From Candidatus Campbellbacteria bacterium CG22_combo_CG10-13_8_21_14_all_36_13 (GTDB lineage Bacteria; Patescibacteriota; Minisyncoccia; Phycocordibacterales; PCTT01), in assembly GCA_002771585.1 (NCBI GenBank), contig PCTT01000038.1:1-16900 (forward strand): 16,900 bases of DNA, given 5' to 3'. This document shows, piece after piece, positions 5,522 through 12,091 of this stretch (position 1 is the stretch's first letter; each line of letters begins with the position of its first letter). Under the pieces are notes generated by a model that ran no database searches, was not told the DNA's origin, and was given only the letters and a program-made list of their open reading frames with translations. The position numbers and the translations under genes were made by a program.

Positions 5522-6976
5522 CTACACGTAGTTCTCCGGCCAATCATTCTGAAATAATATCACGTCTCCAGGCATAGCAATACGACCAAGTTCTTGGTAT
5601 GCATTTTTTTTGTCTTTGTGTATATGAAGACGATCTTTGTCAAAACTAACACTTTCAAGGCCCTTAATAATATATTTTGTTGTACTATTTTCCATCAAAA
5701 ACACCAAATCTGCCACAGCACCCAATTGCCTACCAATTTCTTCATGAATTTTTTCACTTTCATCACCAGTCTCAACAAGACCGGGTGTAATATATATTTT
5801 TCTTCTTTTTTTAAATTTGGATAACGTATTTATCGCCTCACGAACACCTTCTGAATTACCATTATAACTATCGTCAATAACAACCATGTCGTTAGGTGTT
5901 TTTTGAATATTTAATCTATGTTTTGGTGGTTTGATTTGTTTTAGGCCTGCTTGTATCTCAGCGTCAGTCATCCCAACAATACCTCCAACAATAAATGCCG
6001 CAATAACATTACCTATAATGTACTCAGCAACAAAAGGTGTTTCTATCTTACCAATGGTTTTTGATTCTCTCTCAAGAATAAAAGATATTCCTTCACCATC
6101 ATTTCCAAAAACAACCTCTTTAGCTCTGTACTTACAGAGTTTATTTTCCTCTTTGCTAAAAAAATAAACTTCTTGATTGCCTTTGTATTTTTTATAAGAA
6201 GAGACGACCCTTTTATCATCGGCATTTAATACTATTTTACCGTCTGCGGCACAGTTTTTTACAATATCAAATTTAGCATCAATAGTATTCTCTATGCTGC
6301 CGAATCTCTCCAAATGGGCTTCATTAATTCCAGTTAATATACTTATGTTTGGGTGTGCGATTGAACAAAGGTCTGCTATGTCACCTTTTTTGTATGCACC
6401 CATTTCAACCACAAAAATATCTGTGTCTTCATTGATTTCTTCTAATATTTGTTTTGATATGCCAATGGGTGTGTTGTGATTTCCTCTTGTTGATACCACC
6501 CTATATCTAATTCCAAGTGTTGTGCTTATTACATCTTTCATTGTTGTTTTTCCATAACTCCCCGTTATTGCAATCACTTTTATTTTTGGGAAAGATGCAA
6601 GTTTTTTTCTAGCATTACTAATAATTCTCTCCTTTGCCACTAAATCAAGAGGAGAAAATAATACTGTCACAACAGAAAGAGCTATCCAAAAAATTGGAGA
6701 AAGTGCAGCATATAATAAAACCACCACGACAATATCAAAAATAGTGTTTGGGAAAACGCCTAATGTTATATATAAAATTGGTACAAAAAATACTAAAAAG
6801 GATGTTGTTGATACAAGAATAAGTTTTGGTGTCCATTTAATATCTTTTTCTTTTTCTGTATCTGCTTTAAATAAATTATTTATTATATGCTTAATAAATC
6901 TGCCAAGGTCGTAGTTCTCGAGTTGCAGAATATATATCTGGTAAAAAAATATTGATAATGGAAATGTATTTATCAT
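5522..6976 (-). CDS. murF: MurF-type UDP-MurNAc-tripeptide--D-Ala-D-Ala ligase
   Basis: This Mur ligase has 484 residues. The P-loop is KVIAITGSYGKTT (133-145), followed by GNHNTP (165-170), VVEMGA (189-194), GINEAHLERFGS (216-227) and the carbamylated-Lys region DAKFDI (233-238). DDSYNGNSEG begins the C-terminal domain. GNHNTP and SYNGN point to MurF, which adds D-Ala-D-Ala made by the nearby Ddl. It lacks a normal N-terminal UDP-binding domain. In its place are about 130 residues with hydrophobic helices near 51-71 and 80-108, suggesting a membrane-tethered enzyme. The hydrolase stop overlaps this start by one base (TAATG), so translation is probably coupled. The stop is TAG. Confidence 0.88.
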   Translation of the reverse strand: MINTFPLSIFFYQIYILQLENYDLGRFIKHIINNLFKADTEKEKDIKWTPKLILVSTTSFLVFFVPILYITLGVFPNTIFDIVVVVLLYAALSPIFWIALSVVTVLFSPLDLVAKERIISNARKKLASFPKIKVIAITGSYGKTTMKDVISTTLGIRYRVVSTRGNHNTPIGISKQILEEINEDTDIFVVEMGAYKKGDIADLCSIAHPNISILTGINEAHLERFGSIENTIDAKFDIVKNCAADGKIVLNADDKRVVSSYKKYKGNQEVYFFSKEENKLCKYRAKEVVFGNDGEGISFILERESKTIGKIETPFVAEYIIGNVIAAFIVGGIVGMTDAEIQAGLKQIKPPKHRLNIQKTPNDMVVIDDSYNGNSEGVREAINTLSKFKKRRKIYITPGLVETGDESEKIHEEIGRQLGAVADLVFLMENSTTKYIIKGLESVSFDKDRLHIHKDKKNAYQELGRIAMPGDVILFQNDWPENYV

Positions 6977-7722
6977 TATGAAATGAATAAGATTAATTTT
7001 TTTATAAAAACCTCAGGATTATCAACAAAACTCATATGGCCAGCATCTTTTATTATAAACAACTCTGATCCTTTAATAAGTAAATGCATCTTTTCAGCAG
7101 ATTCTATTGGCGTTATATCATCCTTATCGCCCCAAATTATCAATGATGGTATTTGAATATTTTTGTATACTTCTATATCGCTCGTCATTATTTTTTTAAA
7201 TGTTTCTTTTAAGTCTGGTCGCAGAGTATAATCAGAACCGACATATTTATATAATTTTGTTTTTGTTCTTTCTGATATAAATGGTTTTATAAATCCGGAA
7301 ATTATTTTTATAAATCTTGTCCTTTCTTCGTTTGTCGGAATACCTGCAGAATTCACTAAAACTATTTTTTGCAAAGCGCTTAAATGAGCACTCGCAAGAC
7401 GCGCCGCTATTCTACCACCAAAAGAATGCCCAACAACAATCAGTTGTTTATTTGCAACCTGTTTTATAAATCCATCTATAACACCAGTATAGTCTTTAAT
7501 ATCAAAAGGTGTTTTGGGGTTTTCTGATTTACCAAACCCCGGAAGATCAACCGCAAAAATATTTGAAGATTTTTCTGTAAGTTTATTTATTAAATCAAAC
7601 CATTGTTTTGCATCCCCTCCCCAGCCATGTAGAAATATCAATGTTGGTCCATCATTCAAAAGCCCTTCTTTGTGATAAAAATTTAATAGTTGCCCATTCA
7701 CTACTATTTGTTTTGTATTCAT
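6976..7722 (-). CDS. Alpha/beta-fold hydrolase
   Basis: The 248-residue protein has a complete alpha/beta hydrolase core. It shows the oxyanion strand and turn FLHGWGG (30-36), DLPGFGKS (59-66), nucleophile elbow GHSFGG with Ser100, acid loop GDKDDITP (198-205) and catalytic His in AGHMSF (His229). A cap occupies about 128-185. It is likely a soluble esterase or peptidase-like enzyme with unknown substrate. It lies between ruvX (17 bp upstream) and murF (1-base overlap), an arrangement that implies cotranscription but not necessarily a cell-wall role. AGGA about 8 nt before the ATG is one of the few Shine-Dalgarno-like sites here, although it falls inside a short repeated sequence (see 5280-5293). 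Confidence 0.9.
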   Translation of the reverse strand: MNTKQIVVNGQLLNFYHKEGLLNDGPTLIFLHGWGGDAKQWFDLINKLTEKSSNIFAVDLPGFGKSENPKTPFDIKDYTGVIDGFIKQVANKQLIVVGHSFGGRIAARLASAHLSALQKIVLVNSAGIPTNEERTRFIKIISGFIKPFISERTKTKLYKYVGSDYTLRPDLKETFKKIMTSDIEVYKNIQIPSLIIWGDKDDITPIESAEKMHLLIKGSELFIIKDAGHMSFVDNPEVFIKKLILFIS

Positions 7723-7739
7723 AATTCCTAATTCTGAAT

Positions 7740-8123
7740 TTAATTATTTTTCTTGTCTAAATATGATTGCAATATTAGGGCTGCCGCAGAAGCGTCCACC
7801 AAAGCGTTTGTGCCTGACCGCTCTGCTTGGTGTGAAGTAAAAAACTCCGGCTCATATATTATTTCGATTCCAGTTTCTTTTTCCAAAAAAGATTTAAATC
7901 TCTCTATGTTGTCCATTATTGGATTTTTTGCACCCTTAAGATCCAAGGATTCACCAATAATAATAGCTTCTATGTCTTTATTTTGACATATATTTTTTAT
8001 ACTAGGCAACAAATACCTGTCATTGGGTAAAACAGCTTTTGGAAATGCTAGTCTACCATCGTCGTCAGATATCGCTATGCCCACCCTTTTTTCTCCATAA
8101 TCAATACCCAAATATATACTCAT
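7740..8123 (-). CDS. ruvX: YqgF/RuvX family RNase H-like nuclease
   Basis: The 127-residue protein has the RNase H-like YqgF fold: motif I GIDYGEKRVGIA (6-17) with Asp8, IIIGESLDLKG (55-64), YEPEFFTSHQAER (90-102) and the final acidic helix LVDASAAALILQ with Asp110. Family members process the 5' end of pre-16S rRNA and have been proposed as Holliday-junction resolvases. The usual DER after the third strand is EPE here, but acidic residues are kept. It is slightly shorter than typical YqgF (about 138-150). It is first in the ruvX-hydrolase-murF run. Confidence 0.88.
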   Translation of the reverse strand: MSIYLGIDYGEKRVGIAISDDDGRLAFPKAVLPNDRYLLPSIKNICQNKDIEAIIIGESLDLKGAKNPIMDNIERFKSFLEKETGIEIIYEPEFFTSHQAERSGTNALVDASAAALILQSYLDKKNN

Positions 8124-8187
8124 TACACAAACAGATTAACATAAAACAGCCAAATATATAGGTATATAGCAAAATGAAGAAAAGCTG

Positions 8188-8328
8188 ATATACCCGGTAG
8201 TAGATAATGCGCTCGCTCGAATACTCGAGCTGTATTGTTTATTTTTCAAAAATCAACCTTTGTATAATGGATATTTATTTTTTGTGTTTTGAATAAAACA
8301 CTAGCACATTATTCACTACCCGGGTATA
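8188..8328. mobile_element. Short MITE-like element with inverted ends
   Basis: The ends at 8188-8209 and 8307-8328 form an inverted repeat of about 22 nt (tatacccgg(g)tagt.g/aataatg) with one indel and few mismatches. Between them are about 97 bp without a gene, containing two small hairpins (GCTCG...CGAGC near 8213-8230 and GTGTTTTGAATAAAACAC near 8284-8301). The size and paired ends look like a miniature inverted-repeat element. The right end supplies the TATAAT of the next gene. I see no clear target-site duplication, so a large regulatory hairpin is an alternative. Confidence 0.5.
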
Positions 8329-8330
8329 AT
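8325..8330 (+). promoter_or_regulatory. -10 element of the DUF5652-like gene
   Basis: A consensus TATAAT ends 7 nt before the ATG at 8338, so the transcript should start at or just before the start codon. It lies at the outer edge of the right inverted repeat. Confidence 0.6.
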
Positions 8331-8337
8331 CCTGATT

Positions 8338-8589
8338 ATGGTAAATACAGTAATAATATACATACTTACCGCAATAGTTATAATATCTATTCTTGCTTGG
8401 GTTCTAATTTTAAAAGGTGTTGCCCTATGGAACGCGGCAAGAAAAGGTAATAAAAAATGGTTTATCGCGCTTCTAGTAATAAACACTTTTGGAATTTTGG
8501 ACGCGTTGTATATTTTCTATTTTTCAAAAAGAAGCTCAAAAATATCGCCAACAAAAGATGGAGTTGTTGTTGAAATAGAGACAAAATAA
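8338..8589 (+). CDS. DUF5652-like small membrane protein
   Basis: The 83-residue protein has two membrane helices (about 5-30 and 42-62) joined by a basic loop, ARKGNKKW. The second helix region WFIALLVINTFGILDALYIF resembles the DUF5652 family, small proteins seen mainly in Patescibacteria. Function is unknown. A polar tail of about 18 residues follows. It starts 7 nt after a TATAAT and opens the plus-strand accessory block; 24 bp separate it from the HNH gene. Confidence 0.75.
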   Translation: MVNTVIIYILTAIVIISILAWVLILKGVALWNAARKGNKKWFIALLVINTFGILDALYIFYFSKRSSKISPTKDGVVVEIETK

Positions 8590-8601
8590 ATATTTTTGTG
8601 G

Positions 8602-8607
8602 TATACT
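8602..8607 (+). promoter_or_regulatory. -10 element of the HNH gene
   Basis: TATACT ends 6 nt before the GTG at 8614. This supports both the GTG start and a leaderless transcript. Confidence 0.5.
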
Positions 8608-8613
8608 AGGTGA

Positions 8614-9084
8614 GTGGAAAAGTATAAGAGAAATCCAAATAGTAAATGTATGGTTTGTGCTAACCCCATATACCGAAGACCCATAGAACTTAAAAGAAAC
8701 GGTGGAAGGGTTTACTGCAGTATGTTGTGTTATGGTATTTCCTCTAGAAAAGAAGCCCCTTGTGTAGTTTGTGGAAAATTAATTCTAGCCAGTTTACACA
8801 AAAAAACATGTAGCAGGAGTTGCTCAAACACATATAGGGCTGGTATAAAATATAAGATTGGTAGACCAAGAGACAAAGAACAAACCCTTCGTATCCTGAA
8901 ATTAAAGTTAATGGAAAAAAGGGGGAGAAAGTGCGAACGGTGTGACTACAACAAATACGAAGTGTTGCAGGTTCATCATAAAAACAGAAACAGAAATGAT
9001 AACACTGATGATAACTTAGAAATAGTCTGTCCAAATTGTCATTATGAAGAGCATTTTTTAAAAAAGAGTTGGTTAAACAAATAA
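8614..9084 (+). CDS. HNH endonuclease with N-terminal zinc-finger-like modules
   Basis: The 156-residue protein starts with GTG. The N-terminal half has four Cys pairs: CMVC (12-15), CSMLC (35-39), CVVC (50-53) and CSRSC (66-70), probably two zinc-binding modules. A basic linker (75-105) leads to an HNH domain: CERC (107-110), VHHKNRNRNDN (120-130), DDNLEIVCPNCH (132-143). The His-His, Asn and Cys residues of the HNH metal site are all present, so it should be active. Such proteins occur in phages, as homing nucleases and in mobile islands. The gene ends 8 bp before a tRNA-Ser on the same strand. No intron or target is evident, so its role is open. Confidence 0.85.
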   Translation: MEKYKRNPNSKCMVCANPIYRRPIELKRNGGRVYCSMLCYGISSRKEAPCVVCGKLILASLHKKTCSRSCSNTYRAGIKYKIGRPRDKEQTLRILKLKLMEKRGRKCERCDYNKYEVLQVHHKNRNRNDNTDDNLEIVCPNCHYEEHFLKKSWLNK

Positions 9085-9092
9085 ATTAATAT

Positions 9093-9175
9093 GGAGGGTT
9101 GCGCCGAATGGTAAGGCACTAGTCTTGAAAACTAGCGGGTGAAAGCCCTTAGAGGTTCGAGTCCTCTACCCTCCG
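9093..9175 (+). tRNA. tRNA-Ser, anticodon UGA
   Basis: The 83-nt cloverleaf has acceptor GGAGGGT/ACCCTCC, anticodon stem CTAGT/ACTAG with loop CTTGAAA (anticodon TGA), a class II variable arm CGGGTGAAAGCCC and T-loop TTCGAGT. The discriminator is G and CCA is not encoded. It decodes UCA and probably other UCN codons. Unlike the two tRNA-Arg genes, it has no hairpin trailer; the next gene begins 65 bp later. Confidence 0.95.
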
Positions 9176-9228
9176 CATCTCAGCTAACACGAGGAAGCTT
9201 GTTGGCAATAATTTTTCTGCATTTGCGA

Positions 9229-9234
9229 TAGAAT
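9229..9234 (+). promoter_or_regulatory. Possible -10 element before the gene at 9241
   Basis: TAGAAT ends 6 nt before the ATG at 9241, the same spacing as at other starts in the window. No convincing -35 is seen, and readthrough from the tRNA is an alternative. Confidence 0.4.
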
Positions 9235-9240
9235 AGGAAT

Positions 9241-9813
9241 ATGAAAATTAAGGATATTAAAAAAGATATTGGAGAGATAGATCTTGGTAAGGCCGGAAAG
9301 AAAACAACCAGGTTTATTAAATGGGCACTGCTCGGTTTTGTATTAATTGTGGTACTTGGCGGTATTGTAAATAGCGCCCTCTTTCTGTACGAGAAAAGTA
9401 AACTTTCAAATATAAAAATAGAAGCAGAGATTTTAAAAGTCGGGGATGAAAGATGTGATTTTCAAAAACCAGTATATGTTACGCTCACAAATATCTCTGA
9501 AAAAACGATAGCAGAGACAAGATACGACATTGAAGTACACAGGATTGGATATAGCTCGGATATTGCTGCAAATGAATTGAAGTGGCCAGAAACCGACAAA
9601 ATTCTTTTACCAGGAGAGTCTGCAAGTTTTTGTTTAACTCTAGACCTTGAATATCCTTATGGTGAGTCATATGCCTTTAACCCCTTTGACGCAAAAGCAG
9701 CTTCTATAGATGGAAAGCTCGAGGAATACGCACAAGATTATCGAGAGAGAAACGCTAAGACAATTAAAGACCTTGCATTAACGGGTGTTGTCACTTCAGT
9801 TGATTACAAATAA
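9241..9813 (+). CDS. Unknown single-pass membrane protein with outer domain
   Basis: The 190-residue protein has a basic cytoplasmic N-terminus (1-25), one membrane helix (about 28-50, WALLGFVLIVVLGGIVNSAL) and an outer domain of about 135 residues. The domain looks beta-rich: KPVYVTLTNISEKTI and LLPGESASFCLTLDL resemble the strand pattern of FxLYD or Ig-like folds that handle tail 'non-covalent' contacts. Two Cys (near 62 and 122) could form a disulfide. I do not recognise the family. It is followed 7 bp later by another membrane protein gene, so the two probably form a pair. Confidence 0.78.
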   Translation: MKIKDIKKDIGEIDLGKAGKKTTRFIKWALLGFVLIVVLGGIVNSALFLYEKSKLSNIKIEAEILKVGDERCDFQKPVYVTLTNISEKTIAETRYDIEVHRIGYSSDIAANELKWPETDKILLPGESASFCLTLDLEYPYGESYAFNPFDAKAASIDGKLEEYAQDYRERNAKTIKDLALTGVVTSVDYK

Positions 9814-9820
9814 CCGAACT

Positions 9821-10282
9821 ATGGCAAAAAACTCTGATGACAATAAGTATGCCGAATACTCAAGTGATAAAGTAAAAGCCTATAAGGAATCTTGGGATCA
9901 AGACCTATTTAAGGGCGTAGATTTGATTGACCTTGGTGAGATAGTTTTTATCATCCTTGGTTTGCTTACTTTCGTTTGTCTGTCTTTTGTATATAAAGTC
10001 GTTTTTATCATTTCTCTAATCCTTTTCTATTGGTTTAGGATTAAATGGGTAGAAAGAAAGATAATTAAAGCTAAACAGTTTTATATATTAGGAGCCAAGT
10101 TTATAAATGAGAATTTCCGAGGTCGAGGAGTAACAGAAGGTGGTGCAAAACCGCATTACAACGCCCACGAACGAGGTTTTGATGAATACATAGGATTCTT
10201 GGAAACCCAAAGGAACCATCTTGTTGCTCGCATGCTTATTTTAAACTTATTCGCTTTGGTGCTCTTAGGTATTATTAAATAG
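9821..10282 (+). CDS. Unknown two- to three-helix membrane protein
   Basis: With the ATG at 9821 the protein has 153 residues. The start was chosen because it lies 7 bp after the preceding stop; an earlier in-frame ATG at 9785 lies inside that gene. A charged N-terminus of about 37 residues is followed by a helical hairpin (about 40-80, IVFIILGLLTFVCLSFVY and FIISLILFYWFRI), a polar soluble segment (about 85-135) and a C-terminal helix ending LFALVLLGIIK. I do not recognise the family. Pairing with the upstream gene suggests a small envelope complex. The stop is TAG. Confidence 0.75.
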   Translation: MAKNSDDNKYAEYSSDKVKAYKESWDQDLFKGVDLIDLGEIVFIILGLLTFVCLSFVYKVVFIISLILFYWFRIKWVERKIIKAKQFYILGAKFINENFRGRGVTEGGAKPHYNAHERGFDEYIGFLETQRNHLVARMLILNLFALVLLGIIK

Positions 10283-10374
10283 CGCACGAGGAACCTTCGA
10301 TTTATATTCTGAAAAAGGCTAAAGTGGCTTTGTGGGGCTTGATTGACTACGGTTCCAGCCCGAGGTAGCCCGCC

Positions 10375-10418
10375 AGAACTATAAAAGGAGTCCTTTAATG
10401 GACTCCTTTTATAGTTCT
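10375..10418 (-). terminator. Perfect 19-bp hairpin, terminator-like
   Basis: The arms at 10375-10393 and 10400-10418 (AGAACTATAAAAGGAGTCC) are fully complementary around a 6-nt loop. The hairpin stands directly 3' (minus sense) of the tRNA-Ser-like fragment, like the terminators after both tRNA-Arg genes. There is no long T-run, so termination is uncertain. Confidence 0.5.
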
Positions 10419-10421
10419 CTT

Positions 10422-10441
10422 GGAGAACGGTGGGATTCGAA
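10422..10441 (-). pseudogene. tRNA-Ser-like 3' fragment
   Basis: On the minus strand this reads TTCGAATCCCACCGTTCTCC, which matches the T-loop, T-stem and acceptor 3' strand of a tRNA, most like tRNA-Ser. The upstream bases (CTTCCT) cannot form the T-stem, and no matching 5' acceptor GGAGAAC is found nearby. It is therefore a fragment. It does not derive from the tRNA-Ser at 9093, whose acceptor differs. Confidence 0.55.
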
Positions 10442-10727
10442 AGGAAGTTTTGCGCCATTGGTCCGACCAAAAGTTCGAGGCTCTGGGAGAAAACATTTTT
10501 TATATACGAGCGGTCGTGCGAGTATTGAAAATATTTGGAGGAAGAGGAATCCCCACCATCCACACCAACCCTATACAAAAAAACACTCAAAGTGTTACAA
10601 TTCCATTATATGAACCCGCAAGAGTTGCGGACACGATCTGGTATTATTAAATCATTAGTCAAATTTATACATAATTTAATTTAGATAGAACACGAACTAA
10701 TTCAGTCCGCGCCCTATCTCTAACGGG

Positions 10728-11141
10728 ATGAAAAATAAAAAAGGATTCACTTTAATGGAGTTATTAATCTCTATTGCAATAATCGGTTTATTGTCAACAG
10801 TTGTGATTGTACGATACGATACAATTAAAATTAACAGTAGAGACGCAAGAAGGATTTCTGATATCACATCAATAGCAAAAGGTTTGGGTATATATTATAC
10901 AATCAACAACAAATACCCTGTTTTTACAGAGCCTGGTATAACAATAACGGGCACAGATGCCCTTTCCACTCTTCTTATAGACAGCCAATCCATGCCAACA
11001 GTTACACCAGACCCAAGCCCGTCATACAGTTATGTTTACGCTTCCAACACCACAGGAACAACTTATGCAATATCTTTCTGTCTTGAGGGTACTTCAATAA
11101 AAAACTATTCTCAGGGTTGTGGTAATACATTTACTCCATAA
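10728..11141 (+). CDS. Type IV pilin-like protein (prepilin)
   Basis: The 137-residue protein has a classical class III signal: MKNKKG^FTLMELLISIAIIG, with cleavage expected after Gly6 and Glu at mature position 5 (Glu11). The hydrophobic helix (7-28) is followed by RDARRISDITSIAKGLGIYY, the alpha-1 extension common in Patescibacteria pilins, then a small globular domain rich in Thr and Ser. Two Cys near the C-terminus (about 118 and 131) may form a D-region-like disulfide loop. It is probably exported and assembled by the machinery that includes PilM/N/O at 873-3080, although a pseudopilin of a competence or secretion system is possible. Confidence 0.88.
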   Translation: MKNKKGFTLMELLISIAIIGLLSTVVIVRYDTIKINSRDARRISDITSIAKGLGIYYTINNKYPVFTEPGITITGTDALSTLLIDSQSMPTVTPDPSPSYSYVYASNTTGTTYAISFCLEGTSIKNYSQGCGNTFTP

Positions 11142-11149
11142 TCAAAAAC

Positions 11150-11608
11150 ATGAATGAGCAAATAAGCTGGGATGCAGAAGAGTTTGAACACAGACCAAAG
11201 TCAAATGATTGGTATTGGGCTGTTGGTATTATTACTGCTGCCATAGCTGTTGCATCAATAATGTTTGAAAACATTTTTTTGGCTATTTTTATAGTAATAT
11301 CATCTCTTGCTTTGATATTGCAGTCAGCGCAAAAACCTAGACTTTTGAATATATCAATAGATAACCGGGGTATTTTAATAAACAAAAGATTATTCCCTTT
11401 CAACTCTCTTGAGTCTTTTTGGTTGGAAAAAACCGAACATGAAGACAAATTAATCGTTAAATCAAAAAAAGCATTGATGCCTTTTATAATAATACCTGTT
11501 CATCAAGTGGATTCTATGGAAATCGAACAATTCCTAATAGAGCACCTAAAAGAAGAGGAGCTCCACGAACCATTGGCTCAGAAAATAATGGAAAGATTAG
11601 GGTTTTAG
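11150..11608 (+). CDS. Two-helix membrane protein with PH-like C-terminal domain
   Basis: The 152-residue protein begins MNEQISWDAEEFEHRPKSNDWYW, a motif I associate with small Patescibacteria membrane proteins. Two membrane helices follow (about 22-39 and 42-58), then a beta-rich region of about 90 residues (LLNISIDNRGILINKRLFPFNSLESFWLE). Its alternating strands and final helix resemble bacterial PH-like domains. Function is unknown. It starts 8 bp after the pilin gene and could be cotranscribed with it. The stop is TAG. The family call is by pattern only. Confidence 0.78.
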   Translation: MNEQISWDAEEFEHRPKSNDWYWAVGIITAAIAVASIMFENIFLAIFIVISSLALILQSAQKPRLLNISIDNRGILINKRLFPFNSLESFWLEKTEHEDKLIVKSKKALMPFIIIPVHQVDSMEIEQFLIEHLKEEELHEPLAQKIMERLGF

Positions 11609-11609
11609 T

Positions 11610-11661
11610 CATCGTCTGTGGACGATGCGCAGATTTACGCAGACTAGACGCAGACTTACGC
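11610..11661. repeat. Hairpin plus CGCAGACTTA-type repeat (copy 1)
   Basis: Just after the stop of the preceding gene is a hairpin CATCGTC-TGTG-GACGATG (11610-11627). It is followed by three units of CGCAGAYTTA-like sequence starting at 11628, 11638 and 11649, then CGC. The 10-11 bp spacing is about one helical turn. A second copy with the same layout and a different hairpin stem lies at 15495-15546, also directly after a plus-strand gene. It may be a 3'-end element or a mobile repeat. Confidence 0.7.
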
Positions 11662-11746
11662 AAATAAAAGTTAATACTGTGCACTAATACAAACACCTAG
11701 TCTGACTAAAAAGTTGGACTTTTTGATTTTGGGTTTTGGATTTATT

Positions 11747-11935
11747 TTGTGCTCCCGCCAAGACCGGCTTCGCCTTATCGATCCTTACAGGATCAGTACA
11801 GGTTTCCCATTTTCTCCCAACCTGAGGTTGGTCAAAAATATGGGAGAACCTTTTCGATTCTTGGTCGAAAGCTCCTCAGGAGCTTTCTCGGTATCACAAT
11901 CAAAAACCCACACATAGATGTGGTTTTTTGCTTGT
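11747..11935 (-). other. tRNA-Arg(GCG) trailer with partial tRNA 3'-end copies
   Basis: Positions 11747-11763 repeat the tRNA 3' end and flank (11932-11948) exactly for 17 bp, 185 bp apart. Positions 11853-11864 hold an inverted TTCGATTCTTGG, matching this tRNA's T-arm and not that of tRNA-Arg(UCU). The palindrome GAAAGCTCCTCAGGAGCTTTC (11867-11887) follows, nearly the same as at 380-398. Nearest the tRNA, a hairpin (about 11898-11936; minus strand CCACAT-CTA-TGTGTGG then a T-run) is a likely terminator. The middle shares no evident sequence with the other trailer but also contains hairpins (GATCC-TTACA-GGATC near 11780). Confidence 0.7.
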
Positions 11936-12006
11936 GCTCCCGCCAAGAATCGAACTTGGATCGCCGGTTCCGCAAACCAGTATTCTATCCATTAAACTAC
12001 GGGAGC
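11936..12006 (-). tRNA. tRNA-Arg, anticodon GCG
   Basis: The minus strand folds as a 71-nt cloverleaf with acceptor GCTCCCG/CGGGAGC, a D-arm containing AATGGATA, anticodon stem CTGGT/ACCGG with loop TTGCGGA (anticodon GCG), and T-arm CCAAG-TTCGATT-CTTGG. CCA is not encoded. Most bacteria read CGU/CGC/CGA with tRNA-Arg(ACG) modified to inosine by TadA. A G34 version would read CGC and CGU without TadA. It is about 70% alike to the tRNA-Arg(UCU) at 451-521. It lies about 85 bp after rpsT, separated by a terminator. Confidence 0.93.
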
Positions 12007-12050
12007 ATGGATTTGAGTATATATTACAAAAACAAAATATAGAAGACCAA

Positions 12051-12070
12051 AAAACCGCCCGAGCGGTTTT
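12051..12070 (-). terminator. Intrinsic terminator after rpsT
   Basis: AAAACCGC-CCGA-GCGGTTTT forms a stem and, on the minus strand, is followed by six Ts. It is 21 bp past the rpsT stop. Confidence 0.8.
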
Positions 12071-12091
12071 AATTTCTGTGTGACTGTGTGA

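Larger units (their letters stand above)
10283..10727. other. Non-coding stretch with hairpin and tRNA-like debris
   Basis: No open frame here looks like a protein. The stretch holds a perfect 19-bp hairpin (10375-10418), a tRNA-Ser-like 3' fragment (10422-10441) and an inverted GGTGGGGATTC-type copy near 10545-10560. A short hairpin, AACACTTTGAGTGTT on the minus strand (near 10584-10598), is also present. The arrangement resembles the tRNA-Arg trailers but without an intact tRNA. I tested tmRNA, RNase P RNA and SRP RNA by their conserved cores and saw none. Confidence 0.5.

Noticed and set aside
10422..10620. Intron-split tRNA on the minus strand
   Set aside because: A possible 5' half near 10584-10620 (acceptor GCGGGTT) cannot pair with the 3' fragment (GTTCTCC), and the anticodon stem does not form properly.
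10156..10650. Open frames on both strands in the 10.3-10.6 kb gap
   Set aside because: They run through the perfect hairpin and tRNA-like fragment, have no recognisable domains, and some overlap the upstream membrane-protein gene.
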